64,000 nucleotides of DNA, from contig CAVTBD010000002.1 of NCBI GenBank assembly GCA_963732875.1, positions 806,001 through 870,000 on the forward strand, in the 5' to 3' direction. Shown here in pieces: positions 9,186 through 19,018 of this stretch (positions within the stretch are counted from its first letter, which is position 1; each line of letters opens with the position of its first letter). Origin of the DNA: WHSO01 sp963732875 (GTDB taxonomy: Bacteria; Pseudomonadota; Alphaproteobacteria; SMXQ01). The translations under genes and the position numbers were made by a program. Below the pieces are notes generated by a model, which worked only from the letters and a program-made list of their open reading frames with translations, was not told the DNA's origin and searched no databases.

Positions 9186-10934
9186 ATGACCGCGATGTCG
9201 TCGGCGGTCCCGGCACGGGGCCGGCTGCGATCCCTCGGCGCTTCGATAGGCACTCTTCCATTCACGATCCTCGGCTTGCTCGCAGTGATCATGATCGCGA
9301 TCGTGCTGGCCGTCGTCGTGATGATCTCGTTGCAGGAGAAAGGGAGCCTCGCGACCGGGGCCTGGACACTCGGCAACTACCGGGCGATCCTCGGCGACAG
9401 CCTGGCGTTCAAGGCTGCCGTGAATACTTTCTGGTTTACCATCGTCGTCGTCGCCACCTCGATGACGCTCGGTGTGCCCGTGGCGCTGCTGGTGGAACGA
9501 ACGACGCTGCCGGCGCGCGGCCTAGTGATCACCCTGCTGACCCTGACGCTCGCCGTACCATCGTTCTTTCCCGCCATGGGCTGGCAGTTCCTGCTGCATC
9601 CCCGCATCGGCATCGCCAACCAGTGGCTGGTCAAGACGTTCAGCCTGTCGGGGCCACCGATCGACATCGGTTCGGTCGCCGGCATGGGATTTGTGCAGGG
9701 CCTGAGCTTCGTGCCCCTGGCCTTCATCATGGTCGCCCCGGCGTTCCGCAACATGGACCCATCCCTCGAGGAAAGCGCACAAATTCATGGTGCACGCCTT
9801 TGGGATCGGCTGCTGAAAATTACCCTCCCGCTGATGTGGCCGAGCATTCTCGCCGCTGCGCTCTACGTCCTTGCGCTGGCGATCACCGCCTTCGACATTC
9901 CGGCGTTTCTAGGCATGGGCAGCCGGATCTACATGCTCAGCACCTACCTCTACGTCCGCACGCAGCCGCTCGATGAGCCGCCCGACTACGGCCTGGTCGG
10001 CGCGATCAGCGTCTTCGCCATGATCCTGGCGCTGTTCATCAGCTGGTGGTACCTGCGCACGATCCGCCATGCCGAACGCTATCAGGTCATTTCCGGCAAG
10101 GCCTACCGCCCCCAGCGTTTCGACCTGGGGCGCTGGACCTTCGCCGCGTGGCTGTTCATAGCGGTCGTGATCGCGCTCAGCATGGTGCTGCCGTTGCTCG
10201 CGCTGATCTGGGCGTCCCTGCTGCCATTTCTGATGCTCCCATCGCACGCGGCGCTGGGCATGATGACGCTGGCGAATTTCCAGAACATCTCATGGTCGAC
10301 CTACTGGTTCTCGCTCGGCAATACCGTGAAGCTGACTTTCTGGGTACCGTCCATTTCCATCGTCCTCGGTGTCGCAATCTCATGGAGCGTGATCAAGACC
10401 AAAAGCCGGCTGTCCAGCCTGTTCGACGTTGTCTCCTTCCTGCCCCATGTGATTCCCCATCTGATTTTTGCGGTGGGTGCGCTGTTCATCGGCCTGTACC
10501 TGCTGCCGCCGTCCGTACCGTTCTACGGCACCATCTCCATCATTGTGCTGGTCAACGTTATCGTGCGGATACCGTTTGCGACACGTATGTGCAATTCGTC
10601 CTTGCTGCAGATCAACAAGGAACTGGACGAGGCCGGCTACGTCTCCGGCCTGCACCAGCTCAGCGTGTTCTGGCGCATCGTCCGTCCCCTGCTCGCCCCC
10701 ACGCTGCTGTATGCCTGGCTGTGGATGGCGTTGCTCACCTATCGCGAGCTGACCATGGCGGCCCTGCTGGTCACCAAGGACAACACGATGTTGCCGGTTT
10801 ACATCTGGGCGATCTGGACCGGTGGCGGCCTGAATCAGGCGGCGGCGGTATCTCTGCTGTCACTCGTGATGGTCATGCCTCTTGTGATTCTCTACTTTAC
10901 GCTGGGCCGCCGCGCCGCCCTGTGGGCCGGGTGA
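9186..10934 (+). CDS. ABC importer permease, fused double-domain (FbpB-type)
   Basis: This inner-membrane protein of about 582 residues contains two fused permease domains, each with six or so hydrophobic segments. The two EAA-loop motifs that dock the ATPase are visible: LEESAQIHGARLWDRLLKI and LDEAGYVSGLHQLSVFW. The start at 9186 follows GGGAGAC; the open frame extends further upstream, but that part overlaps the isochorismatase-fold gene and is not membrane-like. It lies 30 bases before the ATPase gene, consistent with one operon. The fused layout is typical of Fe(III)/spermidine-type importers (FbpB/AfuB). It is paralogous to the permease at 34333. Confidence 0.88.
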   Translation: MTAMSSAVPARGRLRSLGASIGTLPFTILGLLAVIMIAIVLAVVVMISLQEKGSLATGAWTLGNYRAILGDSLAFKAAVNTFWFTIVVVATSMTLGVPVALLVERTTLPARGLVITLLTLTLAVPSFFPAMGWQFLLHPRIGIANQWLVKTFSLSGPPIDIGSVAGMGFVQGLSFVPLAFIMVAPAFRNMDPSLEESAQIHGARLWDRLLKITLPLMWPSILAAALYVLALAITAFDIPAFLGMGSRIYMLSTYLYVRTQPLDEPPDYGLVGAISVFAMILALFISWWYLRTIRHAERYQVISGKAYRPQRFDLGRWTFAAWLFIAVVIALSMVLPLLALIWASLLPFLMLPSHAALGMMTLANFQNISWSTYWFSLGNTVKLTFWVPSISIVLGVAISWSVIKTKSRLSSLFDVVSFLPHVIPHLIFAVGALFIGLYLLPPSVPFYGTISIIVLVNVIVRIPFATRMCNSSLLQINKELDEAGYVSGLHQLSVFWRIVRPLLAPTLLYAWLWMALLTYRELTMAALLVTKDNTMLPVYIWAIWTGGGLNQAAAVSLLSLVMVMPLVILYFTLGRRAALWAG

Positions 10935-10964
10935 CTGGAAACCCGTGAAAACGAGGATGACCCA

Positions 10965-12077
10965 ATGAACCCGATGATCGCCGTCACGAACCTGAGCAAG
11001 ACCTTCGTCGCCAACGGCCGGAAGGTCGCGGCGTTCTGCGACATCGATCTACAGGTGGCGGCGGGCGAGTTTGTCGTCCTGCTGGGGCCGAGCGGCTCGG
11101 GCAAGACCACCCTGCTGCGGTGCGTGGCTGGACTCGAACGGGCGGACTCCGGTGAAATCGTACTGAACGATCGGACGGTATTTTCCGGTGACGACAAGGT
11201 TTTCATACGGCCTGAAGAACGCCAGCTTGGGATGGTGTTCCAGTCCTACGCCATCTGGCCGCATATGACGGTATTCGACAATGTCGCCCTGCCTTTGACC
11301 CGCGGTTACGGAAGGATACCGAGAGGCGAGGTAGCGCAACGTGTCCGCGACGCGCTTGCGCAGGTCGGTATGGAATCCATGGCGGACCGGCCGGCACCGC
11401 AGCTTTCCGGCGGCCAGCAACAGCGGGTGGCGCTGGCGCGCTCGCTGGCGCTCCAGCCCAAGATCCTTCTCATGGACGAGCCGCTGAGTAACCTCGACGC
11501 TCGCCTGCGCGAGGAAGTACGTACCGAAATTCGCGAGCTCGTCGGCCGCACCGGCGTGACCGTACTCTATGTGACCCACGATCAGGCCGAGGCTATGGAC
11601 CTCGCCGACCGCATCGTGGTTCTGCATCAGGGCCGGGTGCTTCAGATGGGACAGGCGGAGGAACTCTATCTCCGCCCGACCCACCCGGAAGTCGCCCAGT
11701 TTCTCGGGCCCATGAACTGGTTCGAAGGCGTCGCATCGGGCAATGGACGAGTACGCACACCCATCGGCGAATGCCGGATCGATTGTGGCACCATCCCGGC
11801 GGGCAGTCCCGTGACGCTCGGTGTACGGCCCGAATTCATTCGTGTGACCGGCGCGAGGGAGAACGGCACTAACGCCGATGGTGCCGACATCCTGACCATC
11901 GCTGGGACGGTCTCAGGTACGACTTTCTTCGGCGACCACCATCTATACCGGGTCAAGGTCAGCAATAGCATCTTCACCGCCCACGTTCCCCTCGCCATAC
12001 CGCTTGATGGCAATGTGTGTCTGCACATTCCAAGTGACCGGCTCTGCCTGTTTCCAGGAATTCACCAAGCGCGGTAG
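10965..12077 (+). CDS. ABC importer ATPase (PotA/FbpC-type)
   Basis: This 370-residue ATPase has all the usual motifs: Walker A GPSGSGKTT, Q-loop VFQSYAIWPH, signature LSGGQQQR, Walker B ILLMDEPLSNLDA and the H-loop YVTHDQAEAM. A C-terminal TOBE-like regulatory domain (about residues 240-370) follows. It powers the permease encoded 30 bases upstream. The start is preceded by GAGGATG. The next gene, a beta-hydroxyacid dehydrogenase, begins 27 bases downstream and may be cotranscribed, which hints that the imported compound is a hydroxy acid or leads to one. Confidence 0.9.
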   Translation: MNPMIAVTNLSKTFVANGRKVAAFCDIDLQVAAGEFVVLLGPSGSGKTTLLRCVAGLERADSGEIVLNDRTVFSGDDKVFIRPEERQLGMVFQSYAIWPHMTVFDNVALPLTRGYGRIPRGEVAQRVRDALAQVGMESMADRPAPQLSGGQQQRVALARSLALQPKILLMDEPLSNLDARLREEVRTEIRELVGRTGVTVLYVTHDQAEAMDLADRIVVLHQGRVLQMGQAEELYLRPTHPEVAQFLGPMNWFEGVASGNGRVRTPIGECRIDCGTIPAGSPVTLGVRPEFIRVTGARENGTNADGADILTIAGTVSGTTFFGDHHLYRVKVSNSIFTAHVPLAIPLDGNVCLHIPSDRLCLFPGIHQAR

Positions 12078-12104
12078 CACTCGGATTTTGAAGGAGAGAC
12101 GCAC

Positions 12105-12944
12105 ATGTTCAAATCGGTGGGGCTCGTAGGCGTTGGAGCGATGGGGCGGGCACTCCTCGAGCGCATCGTGCTCGCGGGGGTCAAGGTCAGGGCCTTTGAT
12201 ATTTCGCCGGATGCCATGATCGCAGCACGTGGGCTCGGCGCCGAAACGGTAAACTCGGCCGCCGCCTCGGCGCGTGACGTCGAAGCCGTTCACTTGTTTG
12301 TACGTACCGATCAGGAAGAGGTTGACGCTGTCACCGGACCTGGCGGACTGCTTGAGGGCGCTGCTCCCGGAACGGTGCTGTTGCTACACAGCACGGTGTC
12401 GCCTGCGACGACGCGCCGTGTCGCAGCCGCCGCCGCGAAGGTGAATGTGGATGTGCTGGATGCACCCGTGACATCCGTGCCCAGGCAAGTTAGCGCGGGA
12501 GAAGGCGTGTTTCTCGTCGGAGGCTCTCCGGAGACCGTGACGCGCGTGCGTCCTTACCTTGAGGCCCTCGGTAAAAAAGTCTGTCACTTTGGCCACCTGG
12601 GCGCCGGCAACATCGCCAAGATCGCAAAGAATTCTATTAATGCCATTGATCGAGCGGTACTGGCCGAGGTCATGTCGGTTGTCGAAGCGGGGGGACTAAA
12701 CGTCCGGGATTTTATGGACATGGCTGTGGCGACCGACCAGGGCTCGGCGGTATCACGCTGGGAGCGCGCTTTCTCCATCGATGGCAATCACGCCTCGCCA
12801 CGCCCCGCGAGCAACGTACTCGATAAGGATATCGGGCTTGCCGCGGAACTTGCGACTGACCTCAGCGTCCAGGCGCCAATTACCAGGTCCGCTGCCGACA
12901 CAGCAAAAATCTGGGTCGCCGGTTGGAAAACCGCTAAACAGTAG
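12105..12944 (+). CDS. NAD(P)-dependent beta-hydroxyacid dehydrogenase family protein 1
   Basis: This 279-residue protein belongs to the 3-hydroxyisobutyrate/6-phosphogluconate dehydrogenase superfamily. An N-terminal Rossmann motif (GLVGVGAMGRALL) is followed by the substrate loop (DAPVTSVPRQVSAGEG) and the helix with the catalytic Lys (GAGNIAKIAKNSIN). It likely oxidises a 3-hydroxy acid using NAD(P)+ in the cytoplasm; the substrate is not predictable. The start follows AAGGAGAG. It is very similar to the protein at 16968 (shared FVRTD, LLHST/FLHST and SAGEGVFLVGGS/EAGEAVFLVGGS blocks), so the two are paralogues from an internal duplication. It closes the ABC importer operon. Confidence 0.83.
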   Translation: MFKSVGLVGVGAMGRALLERIVLAGVKVRAFDISPDAMIAARGLGAETVNSAAASARDVEAVHLFVRTDQEEVDAVTGPGGLLEGAAPGTVLLLHSTVSPATTRRVAAAAAKVNVDVLDAPVTSVPRQVSAGEGVFLVGGSPETVTRVRPYLEALGKKVCHFGHLGAGNIAKIAKNSINAIDRAVLAEVMSVVEAGGLNVRDFMDMAVATDQGSAVSRWERAFSIDGNHASPRPASNVLDKDIGLAAELATDLSVQAPITRSAADTAKIWVAGWKTAKQ

Positions 12945-13146
12945 TGCCGTCCGCTGGCCCACAGCTATTCCATACTGCCGATTATGCGAGAAATGGCGTC
13001 TGCTCAGTGCAGAGATCACACCTCTGAATCTCCACCCTTAGCTTCCTTCTTGCTGTTCCCCATGCGCATCCGTGAAACAAATCTTCCCTTCGCGGAGCGC
13101 GGCAAAGCACGAGAGAGCCTGAAGCAGGATTTTTTTGCTTCTATAG

Positions 13147-13464
13147 CTAGTGTCCTAGTCCAAGCGGGAGAAGCCGCAGTACGTATGGTTCAGGCCACAC
13201 GATATGGACCATCGTATCAAAGATGCCTAGCAGGATCGCAAGCGCCGCGCCGCCGCATATCACCCCCATTTTCAAGTTCCTGCCATGAACGGTAACGAAC
13301 AGAAACGGGAACAGGAAGAAGGAGAGGTAAAACCCGAACAGGAAAATTCCCGCTACCAGTCCAACGATCCAGCCTGCAGCCTGCAACTCGCGTTGCGTCC
13401 GTTGTTCCGTGGGACGCTGCTTCGGTATTTCAACCCCACCTGCGCGCGCCCGGGAGCGTTGCAT
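13147..13464 (-). CDS. TctB-like C-terminal half, separated from TctA by an in-frame stop
   Basis: This 105-residue frame has two strong hydrophobic segments (GWIVGLVAGIFLFGFYLSFF and MGVICGGAALAILLGIFDTM) separated by a short loop, like the second half of TctB-family small membrane subunits. Counting codons, it lies in exactly the same frame as the upstream tctA reading frame; only one TAA stop (13480-13482) and five codons separate them. It therefore looks like the tail of a TctA-TctB fusion. Re-initiation at the ATG at 13464 is possible, but no good ribosome binding site precedes it. Confidence 0.6.
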   Translation of the reverse strand: MQRSRARAGGVEIPKQRPTEQRTQRELQAAGWIVGLVAGIFLFGFYLSFFLFPFLFVTVHGRNLKMGVICGGAALAILLGIFDTMVHIVWPEPYVLRLLPLGLGH

Positions 13465-13479
13465 CGCTTCGATCGTTAT

Positions 13480-15159
13480 TTAAATCAGCGCAAACAGGAT
13501 ACCTGCGCCGCAGACCACATAGATCGGCAGCGACGTGAACGAAGGCCACTCCGTCGCCTTAAGGATCATAAGGATCATCGTGACCATATAAATCAGGATC
13601 AGGATCATGCCGCCAGATCCGGAAATCGGCGCCTCCGCGATGTCCATGGCCATGGACCGGCGGCCTCTTCCCGCCTTGCGCTCCCGATACCTACGGAATA
13701 TTGGCGTCAAGATGGTCACGCCGGTGACGGCGGCGATGATAAGGACATCCGGGTGCGTCACCCACCCAACTCCGTAGAGATCGACGGACAGCCACAGGTA
13801 ATTTGCAAGTTGAGGCCCTAGGACGATCGCGACGAGCATCGGCGGCCGCGGCCATGAGTGCCGCTTCATAAAGAAGCCCAGCACCGACAACGCGAGAAAC
13901 GCATAGAGATCGTTCATCGAATAGTTCGCGCTGAATGCCGCTACCGTGCAAAAGATCAAAGTCATCGGCACTATCGCGTAGTAGGGTGCCAGCGAAAGCT
14001 TCGCGAAGGGGTTGGCGAAAACGATCGCGATCGTCGCCGCGATGCAATGCGCCACCAGCAGAACCGCGACCATTGCGTAGAGATACGGTAGCTGCGTCGT
14101 CAGCATGGCTTTGCCAGGCTCTATGCCCACCGCAACAAACGCGACGATCGCCAGCGCGTACGCGAGCGAGCCCGGGATTCCGAATAGCGTCGTGGGAATT
14201 AGCGCGCCACCATCCTTGGCGTTGTTCGCCGCCTCCGGAGCGATCACGCCTCGCACGTCGCCCTTACCAAAATTTTCCGGGTTCTTTTCAGTCTGCACGG
14301 CGTGGGCATAAGCAAACCAGTCCGCCACGGACGAACCAAGCCCCGGCAGGATGCCGATCCACACCCCAATCGTCGAGCACCGGATCACCAGCCACCAGTG
14401 CCGAAAGCAATCCTGGGCCCCTTGCCAGAAACCACCCTTCGCAAGTGTCGTTGATTTGGAGACGCTGGTGCGACTGACCATCAGCGAGATCAGCTCAGGA
14501 ACGGCAAATACCCCGAGCACGATGATGATCGGACTGATTCCGCTCGAAAGATACCCGCCTTCCTCAAATACGAACCGCTCGATCCCGGTCCTCGGATCAG
14601 GGCCGATCATAGCGATCGCGAGCCCGAGAACCGCCGACATCAGTCCTTTAATCGGCTGGTTTCCCGCCAGCACCGATATCGAGCTGAGGCCCCAAAGCAC
14701 CAGCATCATGAACGCCGGCGAGCCGAAATAGAGCACGAGCGGGCGCGCAACCGGCAGTGTCAGCACCCAGACCGCCGCCCCGAAAACTGCGCCCATCATA
14801 GACGCCGTGAAGGCCGCGCCGAATGCACGGTTCGCTTCTCCACGTTGCGCCATGGGAAACCCATCCACGATGGTCGCCTGTGAACCCACGCTGCCGGGGA
14901 CAGCGATCAGCACTGAGGAGAAAACATTGGCGACGTTGGATACCACGATGATGCTGAGGAGAAGCGCAATGCATTCGTATGGAGGAAGCGTCATCGAGTA
15001 CGGCAGCAGCATGGACAGGAAGATGAGGGATCCTATCCCTGGCATCGCAGCGAAAACGCTCGAACCGATGATGCCGCCCAGCATCAGCAACACGCCCTTC
15101 AACGTGAAAACGCCGACGATCCCCTGGATAATGGGATGAATATTGTATATTTCCGACAT
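13480..15159 (-). CDS. tctA: TctA-family large permease subunit with fused N-terminal half of TctB
   Basis: This is a membrane protein of about 559 residues. Residues 1-490 are the TctA domain (MPGIGSLIFLSMLLPYSMTL, ATIVDGFPMAQRGEA, GILPGLGSSVADWFAYAHA and APEAANNAKDGGALIPTTLFGIPGS). The last 60 residues (a hydrophobic ILILIYMVTMILMIL segment, then TEWPSFTSLPIYVVCGAG) look like the first half of TctB and stop at TAA. The start ATG at 15159 follows GGGAG by 5 bases. TctA forms the sodium- or proton-coupled channel that works with Bug/TctC binding proteins. It is the only such permease visible beside nine Bug genes, and it lies on the opposite strand to its flanking genes. Confidence 0.85.
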   Translation of the reverse strand: MSEIYNIHPIIQGIVGVFTLKGVLLMLGGIIGSSVFAAMPGIGSLIFLSMLLPYSMTLPPYECIALLLSIIVVSNVANVFSSVLIAVPGSVGSQATIVDGFPMAQRGEANRAFGAAFTASMMGAVFGAAVWVLTLPVARPLVLYFGSPAFMMLVLWGLSSISVLAGNQPIKGLMSAVLGLAIAMIGPDPRTGIERFVFEEGGYLSSGISPIIIVLGVFAVPELISLMVSRTSVSKSTTLAKGGFWQGAQDCFRHWWLVIRCSTIGVWIGILPGLGSSVADWFAYAHAVQTEKNPENFGKGDVRGVIAPEAANNAKDGGALIPTTLFGIPGSLAYALAIVAFVAVGIEPGKAMLTTQLPYLYAMVAVLLVAHCIAATIAIVFANPFAKLSLAPYYAIVPMTLIFCTVAAFSANYSMNDLYAFLALSVLGFFMKRHSWPRPPMLVAIVLGPQLANYLWLSVDLYGVGWVTHPDVLIIAAVTGVTILTPIFRRYRERKAGRGRRSMAMDIAEAPISGSGGMILILIYMVTMILMILKATEWPSFTSLPIYVVCGAGILFALI

Positions 15160-15967
15160 CTTGCTCCCTGTCTCGCTCGCCACGCCGCCCACATAATTCC
15201 ATTACGACTTCTGACGGGCATCGAAGGATGGCTGGGCGCGTAACGGCCACAATCCTGCTCTTTCCCCTTTCCCGTCGGCGGACATCCCGTCGAAGTCATC
15301 TTCAATCGCTATCCGCTCCTTCACTGATGCGAGCCGCACGGCCGAATTGCCTCCGTGAGCGACGGAGCTGTTTCGCACCCACAAATCTACGCTTCGGTGT
15401 GCGGTCCGTGGACCGCCCCGCTAAAGCAGGCATTTATTTGTTGAGCTACAACCTAGTCAGGCCTGTTGCACTGATTGCCGTTGCCTCCTGAATATGCCCC
15501 CCATTTTCTTATATTTTGATATTTGATATCCGTTCTGGAATATAGCAAAGTGTGATGGTTGATGCGATGCTCACCTGTGTTTGCTCGTTCTGGTGGTAAG
15601 TCGAGGCGAAACAAATGATGGCGGAAAACATCGCTGTCACGACTGGCAGTGACCGGCTCGTAAACCGTGGGTCCGACGCAGCCCTATCGTCAGGGTAGGA
15701 TCTCTTGCCGCTTTATGCCGGTGTTCGGCGTCCGTGGGGCTATCCGCCCCCCAGAGCTTCAAGTTGCGCCACCGGTTGCCCGTATGCGTTTCCAACTGAC
15801 ACCGTCGTTCCGTATTTTGATTTGCAGGAGCGTGGTCGCGAGCGCCAATAGGCGCCTATGTAAGCGGGAAGTTTATTTGGCGGGATGATAGATATTTCAT
15901 TTAGTTAAGGACTTTGTTTTAAAGAAAAAATCAAACCAAAACAAAATTGAAAACATGGAGGGCCGAG
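15160..15967. other. Long divergent intergenic region
   Basis: About 800 bases lie between the leftward tctA and the rightward VOC gene. It contains the tctA ribosome binding site at its left edge. Around 15500-15560 and 15890-15950 it becomes AT-rich, so promoters probably lie there. Open frames in it have no ribosome binding site or recognisable product. No tRNA, repeat or gene remnant is evident. Confidence 0.4.
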
Positions 15968-16936
15968 ATGAGCGAACTTCATGCCGTGGAAAAGGTCCGT
16001 ACCGTTATACCGGGACCGTCCGGCTTCTATGGGATTAGCATCCCCTCCACTAGCCTCGCGCAGTCGAAGCGGTTTCTCGCGGAAGTGTTGTGTGGGGAAC
16101 TGTTGGAAGAGCGCGACGACCAAGTCCAGGTCCGCTTCAACGACTTCGTTATCACCGCCGAATCCCAGGAAGGCGGGGTCATCAAGCCCTACCTGGAGCA
16201 GCCGCACATCGCCTTCGACGTGACACCAGAGGCCTACATGGGCCTACGCAAGCGCCTGCACGCCTATGGAGTACCAACCACCAAACCTTGGGGCCGCATG
16301 GGCAAACCTTACGCCTTGACCTATTTCCGCGATCCCACAGGCAACCAGTACGAGTTTTTCAGTCCGAAGGGCGAAGGGACACTGGAAAAGGCCTACGGCG
16401 GCCGCCGCGGCGGCAACTACGTAATAGACTTTCCGGCGCTGTCCTACGACAGGCTGGAAGAGCCCGCCGACGGCGGCCGGGACCTGCCGGTCACGCCGCC
16501 GTCGGGCTTCAACCATAATACATCTGCGGTTCGCGACCTTCCGGAAGCTAAGCGGTTCGTGGTCCACGTACTGGGAGGCGACGTCTTCCACAACGAGCCG
16601 GCCCACGTTACCGCCTGGGTCGGCGGGTTCGCCTACGGCGTCGCGCCCCAGAAGGAGGGCTGGACGCTGCCGGACTGCGCGAGCCCGCGCGTCACGTTCA
16701 CAGTGAAGCCGGACGAGATGGATCCCATGCGCAGTCATCTGACAGCATTCGGCATTCCGCTCAGCGATATCTTCTCCGACGACGGGACCAACGCCCGGCT
16801 CTACTTCCGCGACCCCAGCGGGAACGTGCTGGAGCTGCTCTGCACGCAAGACTACGCCGGCACGACAAGGCGCGATTACTCGCCTGACATCAAGGCGTTG
16901 CTCTACGACACATGGAACGATCCAGGCAAAGCCTGA
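15968..16936 (+). CDS. Two-domain VOC (glyoxalase/extradiol dioxygenase-type) protein
   Basis: This protein of about 322 residues has two vicinal-oxygen-chelate modules. Domain 1 (residues 15-140) ends TYFRDPTGNQYEFFSP; domain 2 (about 175-300) ends LYFRDPSGNVLELLC. Both endings are the standard VOC closing motif with the metal-binding Glu. Such proteins bind a divalent metal and include ring-cleaving dioxygenases, isomerases and resistance proteins. The chosen ATG follows GGAG by 8 bases; an upstream TTG has no ribosome binding site. It is followed 31 bases later by a beta-hydroxyacid dehydrogenase gene, suggesting one catabolic operon. Confidence 0.78.
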   Translation: MSELHAVEKVRTVIPGPSGFYGISIPSTSLAQSKRFLAEVLCGELLEERDDQVQVRFNDFVITAESQEGGVIKPYLEQPHIAFDVTPEAYMGLRKRLHAYGVPTTKPWGRMGKPYALTYFRDPTGNQYEFFSPKGEGTLEKAYGGRRGGNYVIDFPALSYDRLEEPADGGRDLPVTPPSGFNHNTSAVRDLPEAKRFVVHVLGGDVFHNEPAHVTAWVGGFAYGVAPQKEGWTLPDCASPRVTFTVKPDEMDPMRSHLTAFGIPLSDIFSDDGTNARLYFRDPSGNVLELLCTQDYAGTTRRDYSPDIKALLYDTWNDPGKA

Positions 16937-16967
16937 GCCGGTCGCCATACTGCGAGGGTCATCGCCA

Positions 16968-17831
16968 ATGAATACCGTCGGATTGATCGGCGTCGGCGCC
17001 ATGGGCAAGGCGCTGTTGCACCGACTGAAGCTCGCGGGTTTTGCAATTCAGGCCTACGACATATCCAAGGCCAGCCTCGATGCCGCCGAACAGGCCGGTG
17101 CACGCGCCATGAGCTCGGCCGCGGAGGCTGCATCGGGCGCCAGTCATGTCCACGTGTTCGTGCGCACCGATGACGAGGTGATCGAAGCCGCGCTCGGCCC
17201 CAAGGGAGCGCTGACAGGATTGGTAGATGGCGCCATCCTGTTTCTCCACAGCACTACGCTGCCGGCAACCACCCAACGGGTCGCCGAGGCAGCGGCAAAA
17301 CAGGGCGTTGCCGTCGTGGATGCCCCGATTACCGCCATTCCCCAGCGCGTGGAGGCAGGCGAAGCGGTCTTTCTGGTCGGTGGCTCGGGCGCGCTGATCG
17401 CGCAGGTTCGGCCCCACCTCGCACGGCTGGGTGCGCGGATCTGTCACTTCGGACCGCTAGGCGCCGGTAACGCCGCCAAGCTGGCCAAGAATCTCGGCAA
17501 CGGGGTCGAACGGATCGTGCTGATGGAAACCATGCGGATCGTCGAAGCCGCCGGACTCAACCCGCTACAGGTCATCGAAATGATGCACGACGAGGATTCG
17601 GGGTCCGTGCTCAGCCGCTGGCAAGGCGCCTTCAATGTCGAAGGCGGCCGGCTGAAGATGCGCAAGGTCCTCAACATACTGGACAAGGACTTGCCGCTCG
17701 CGGCCGAGCTTGGCCGCTCGCTGGGAGTCGAGTTTTCCGTGATTCCGGAAGCTGCCCAAATCGCGCTCAAGTACATGGAGGAGGAGGACGGGCCAGTCTA
17801 TGCCGGTGGCACCAAGCCCTTGGCAACGTAA
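16968..17831 (+). CDS. NAD(P)-dependent beta-hydroxyacid dehydrogenase family protein 2
   Basis: This 287-residue paralogue of the 12105 protein has the same order of motifs: Rossmann loop GLIGVGAMGKALL, VDAPITAIPQRVEAGE, and the catalytic-Lys helix GAGNAAKLAKNLGNG. It is predicted to oxidise or reduce a small 3-hydroxy acid. It lies between the VOC gene and Bug gene 3, all on the plus strand with short gaps, so these probably act on one imported substrate. The ligand and product are not determinable from sequence. Confidence 0.83.
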   Translation: MNTVGLIGVGAMGKALLHRLKLAGFAIQAYDISKASLDAAEQAGARAMSSAAEAASGASHVHVFVRTDDEVIEAALGPKGALTGLVDGAILFLHSTTLPATTQRVAEAAAKQGVAVVDAPITAIPQRVEAGEAVFLVGGSGALIAQVRPHLARLGARICHFGPLGAGNAAKLAKNLGNGVERIVLMETMRIVEAAGLNPLQVIEMMHDEDSGSVLSRWQGAFNVEGGRLKMRKVLNILDKDLPLAAELGRSLGVEFSVIPEAAQIALKYMEEEDGPVYAGGTKPLAT

Positions 17832-17904
17832 CCGACACAGTAACGCGTACGCTCCGTCACCGATGGTCGCACAAGGAACCACCGCACAATAAGGGAGGCG
17901 TATC

Positions 17905-19018
17905 ATGGCGTTCCACAACCCGATCAACCGCAGCATTTGCGCTGCTGCTGCCATCGCCGTGGCAGGACTGCTGGCCGGGCCCAGAGCGGCCCCTGCTGCG
18001 GACATTTCCTATGCCGGCAAGGACATTACCATTCTGATCCCCTTCCACCCCGGCGGGGGAACCGACGCCGTTGGACGATTGCTGGGCAAATATATGGTCA
18101 AGTATCTGCCGGGCAAACCGGGCCTGATCGCGCGCAATCTACCTGGCGGCGGTGGAAATCACCGGCATGAACTATTTCGTCAGCGACAAGGTCAAGCCCG
18201 ATGGCACGACCATGGGCCTTGGCGCAGCAGGACAAGTGGACCCGCTTCAATTCCGAAGCGCAGCCTCTCGCTATGATGCGGCCACGCTGCACTATGTGGG
18301 CGGCGTCGACCGCGGTGCCAACGTATTGCTCATCGGCACGGATGCCTTAGCACGCATCAAAGACCCCAACGCCAAGCCGATTATCATGGGCGCGATTGAT
18401 GGAAGCCGCACCGGCATGATGATGGCGATGTGGGGACGCGAGTTTGCAGGCTGGAACTTGCGCTGGGTGATCGGCTACCGCGGTACCCCCGCGTTGATGC
18501 TTGCCCTGCAGCGTGGGGAAATCAACATGACGGCCACGGCCAACACGACGATGATCATGGACTTGCTTAAGGAGGGTAAGCACGCGCTGTGGGTCCAGGC
18601 CGGCAGTTTTGACGACGGCAAATTCGTACCGCGGCCCGAATTCAAGAATACCCCCGTGCTTTACGACCTGATTGGCCCGCATTTGAAGACAGAACTACAG
18701 CGTAGGGCCTTCGCCTATTGGGAAGGGACGAGCGCCGTCGACAAATTCCTCGTCCTGCCGCCCACAGCCCCCGATGCAGTGGTCAAGGTCTATCGGGACG
18801 CATTCCGCATGGTCGCTAAGGATCCCGGGTTCATCGAACAGGGGAAAAAGACTATCAGCAAGGAATTCTCCGTTGTTTCACCGGAAGACCAGGAAAAGAT
18901 GGCCCTGCAGATCGCGACAGCAGATCAGAGTACGATCCAGTACATCGATTCGATCCGGGTGAAACAAGGACTGCCCAGCATGCTCAAGAAAAAGAAAAAG
19001 AAAAAGAAAAAGAAGTAG
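17905..19018 (+). pseudogene. Bug/TctC-family binding protein 3, frameshifted, ten-lysine C-terminal tail
   Basis: The signal peptide (about residues 1-32, ending APAAD) and first part of the Bug core (ILIPFHPGGGTDAVGRLL, YLPGKPG, NLPGGGG) read in one frame up to about 18150. The rest (EITGMNYFVSDKVKPDGTT onward) continues in another frame to the stop. One indel separates them, and similarity is intact on both sides. It forms a subgroup with the proteins at 29145 and 31053 (MMMAMWG, WNLRWVIGYRG motifs). The C-terminus is ten consecutive lysines at 18986-19015, encoded by alternating AAG and AAA codons. It lies between beta-hydroxyacid dehydrogenase 2 and the MetE-like gene. Confidence 0.85.

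Noticed and set aside
18986..19015. Lysine tails as a low-complexity sequencing artefact or poly-A tail
   Set aside because: The tails occur in eight genes with different mixed codons, including arginine codons, end in proper stop codons, and are in frame with intact upstream sequence.
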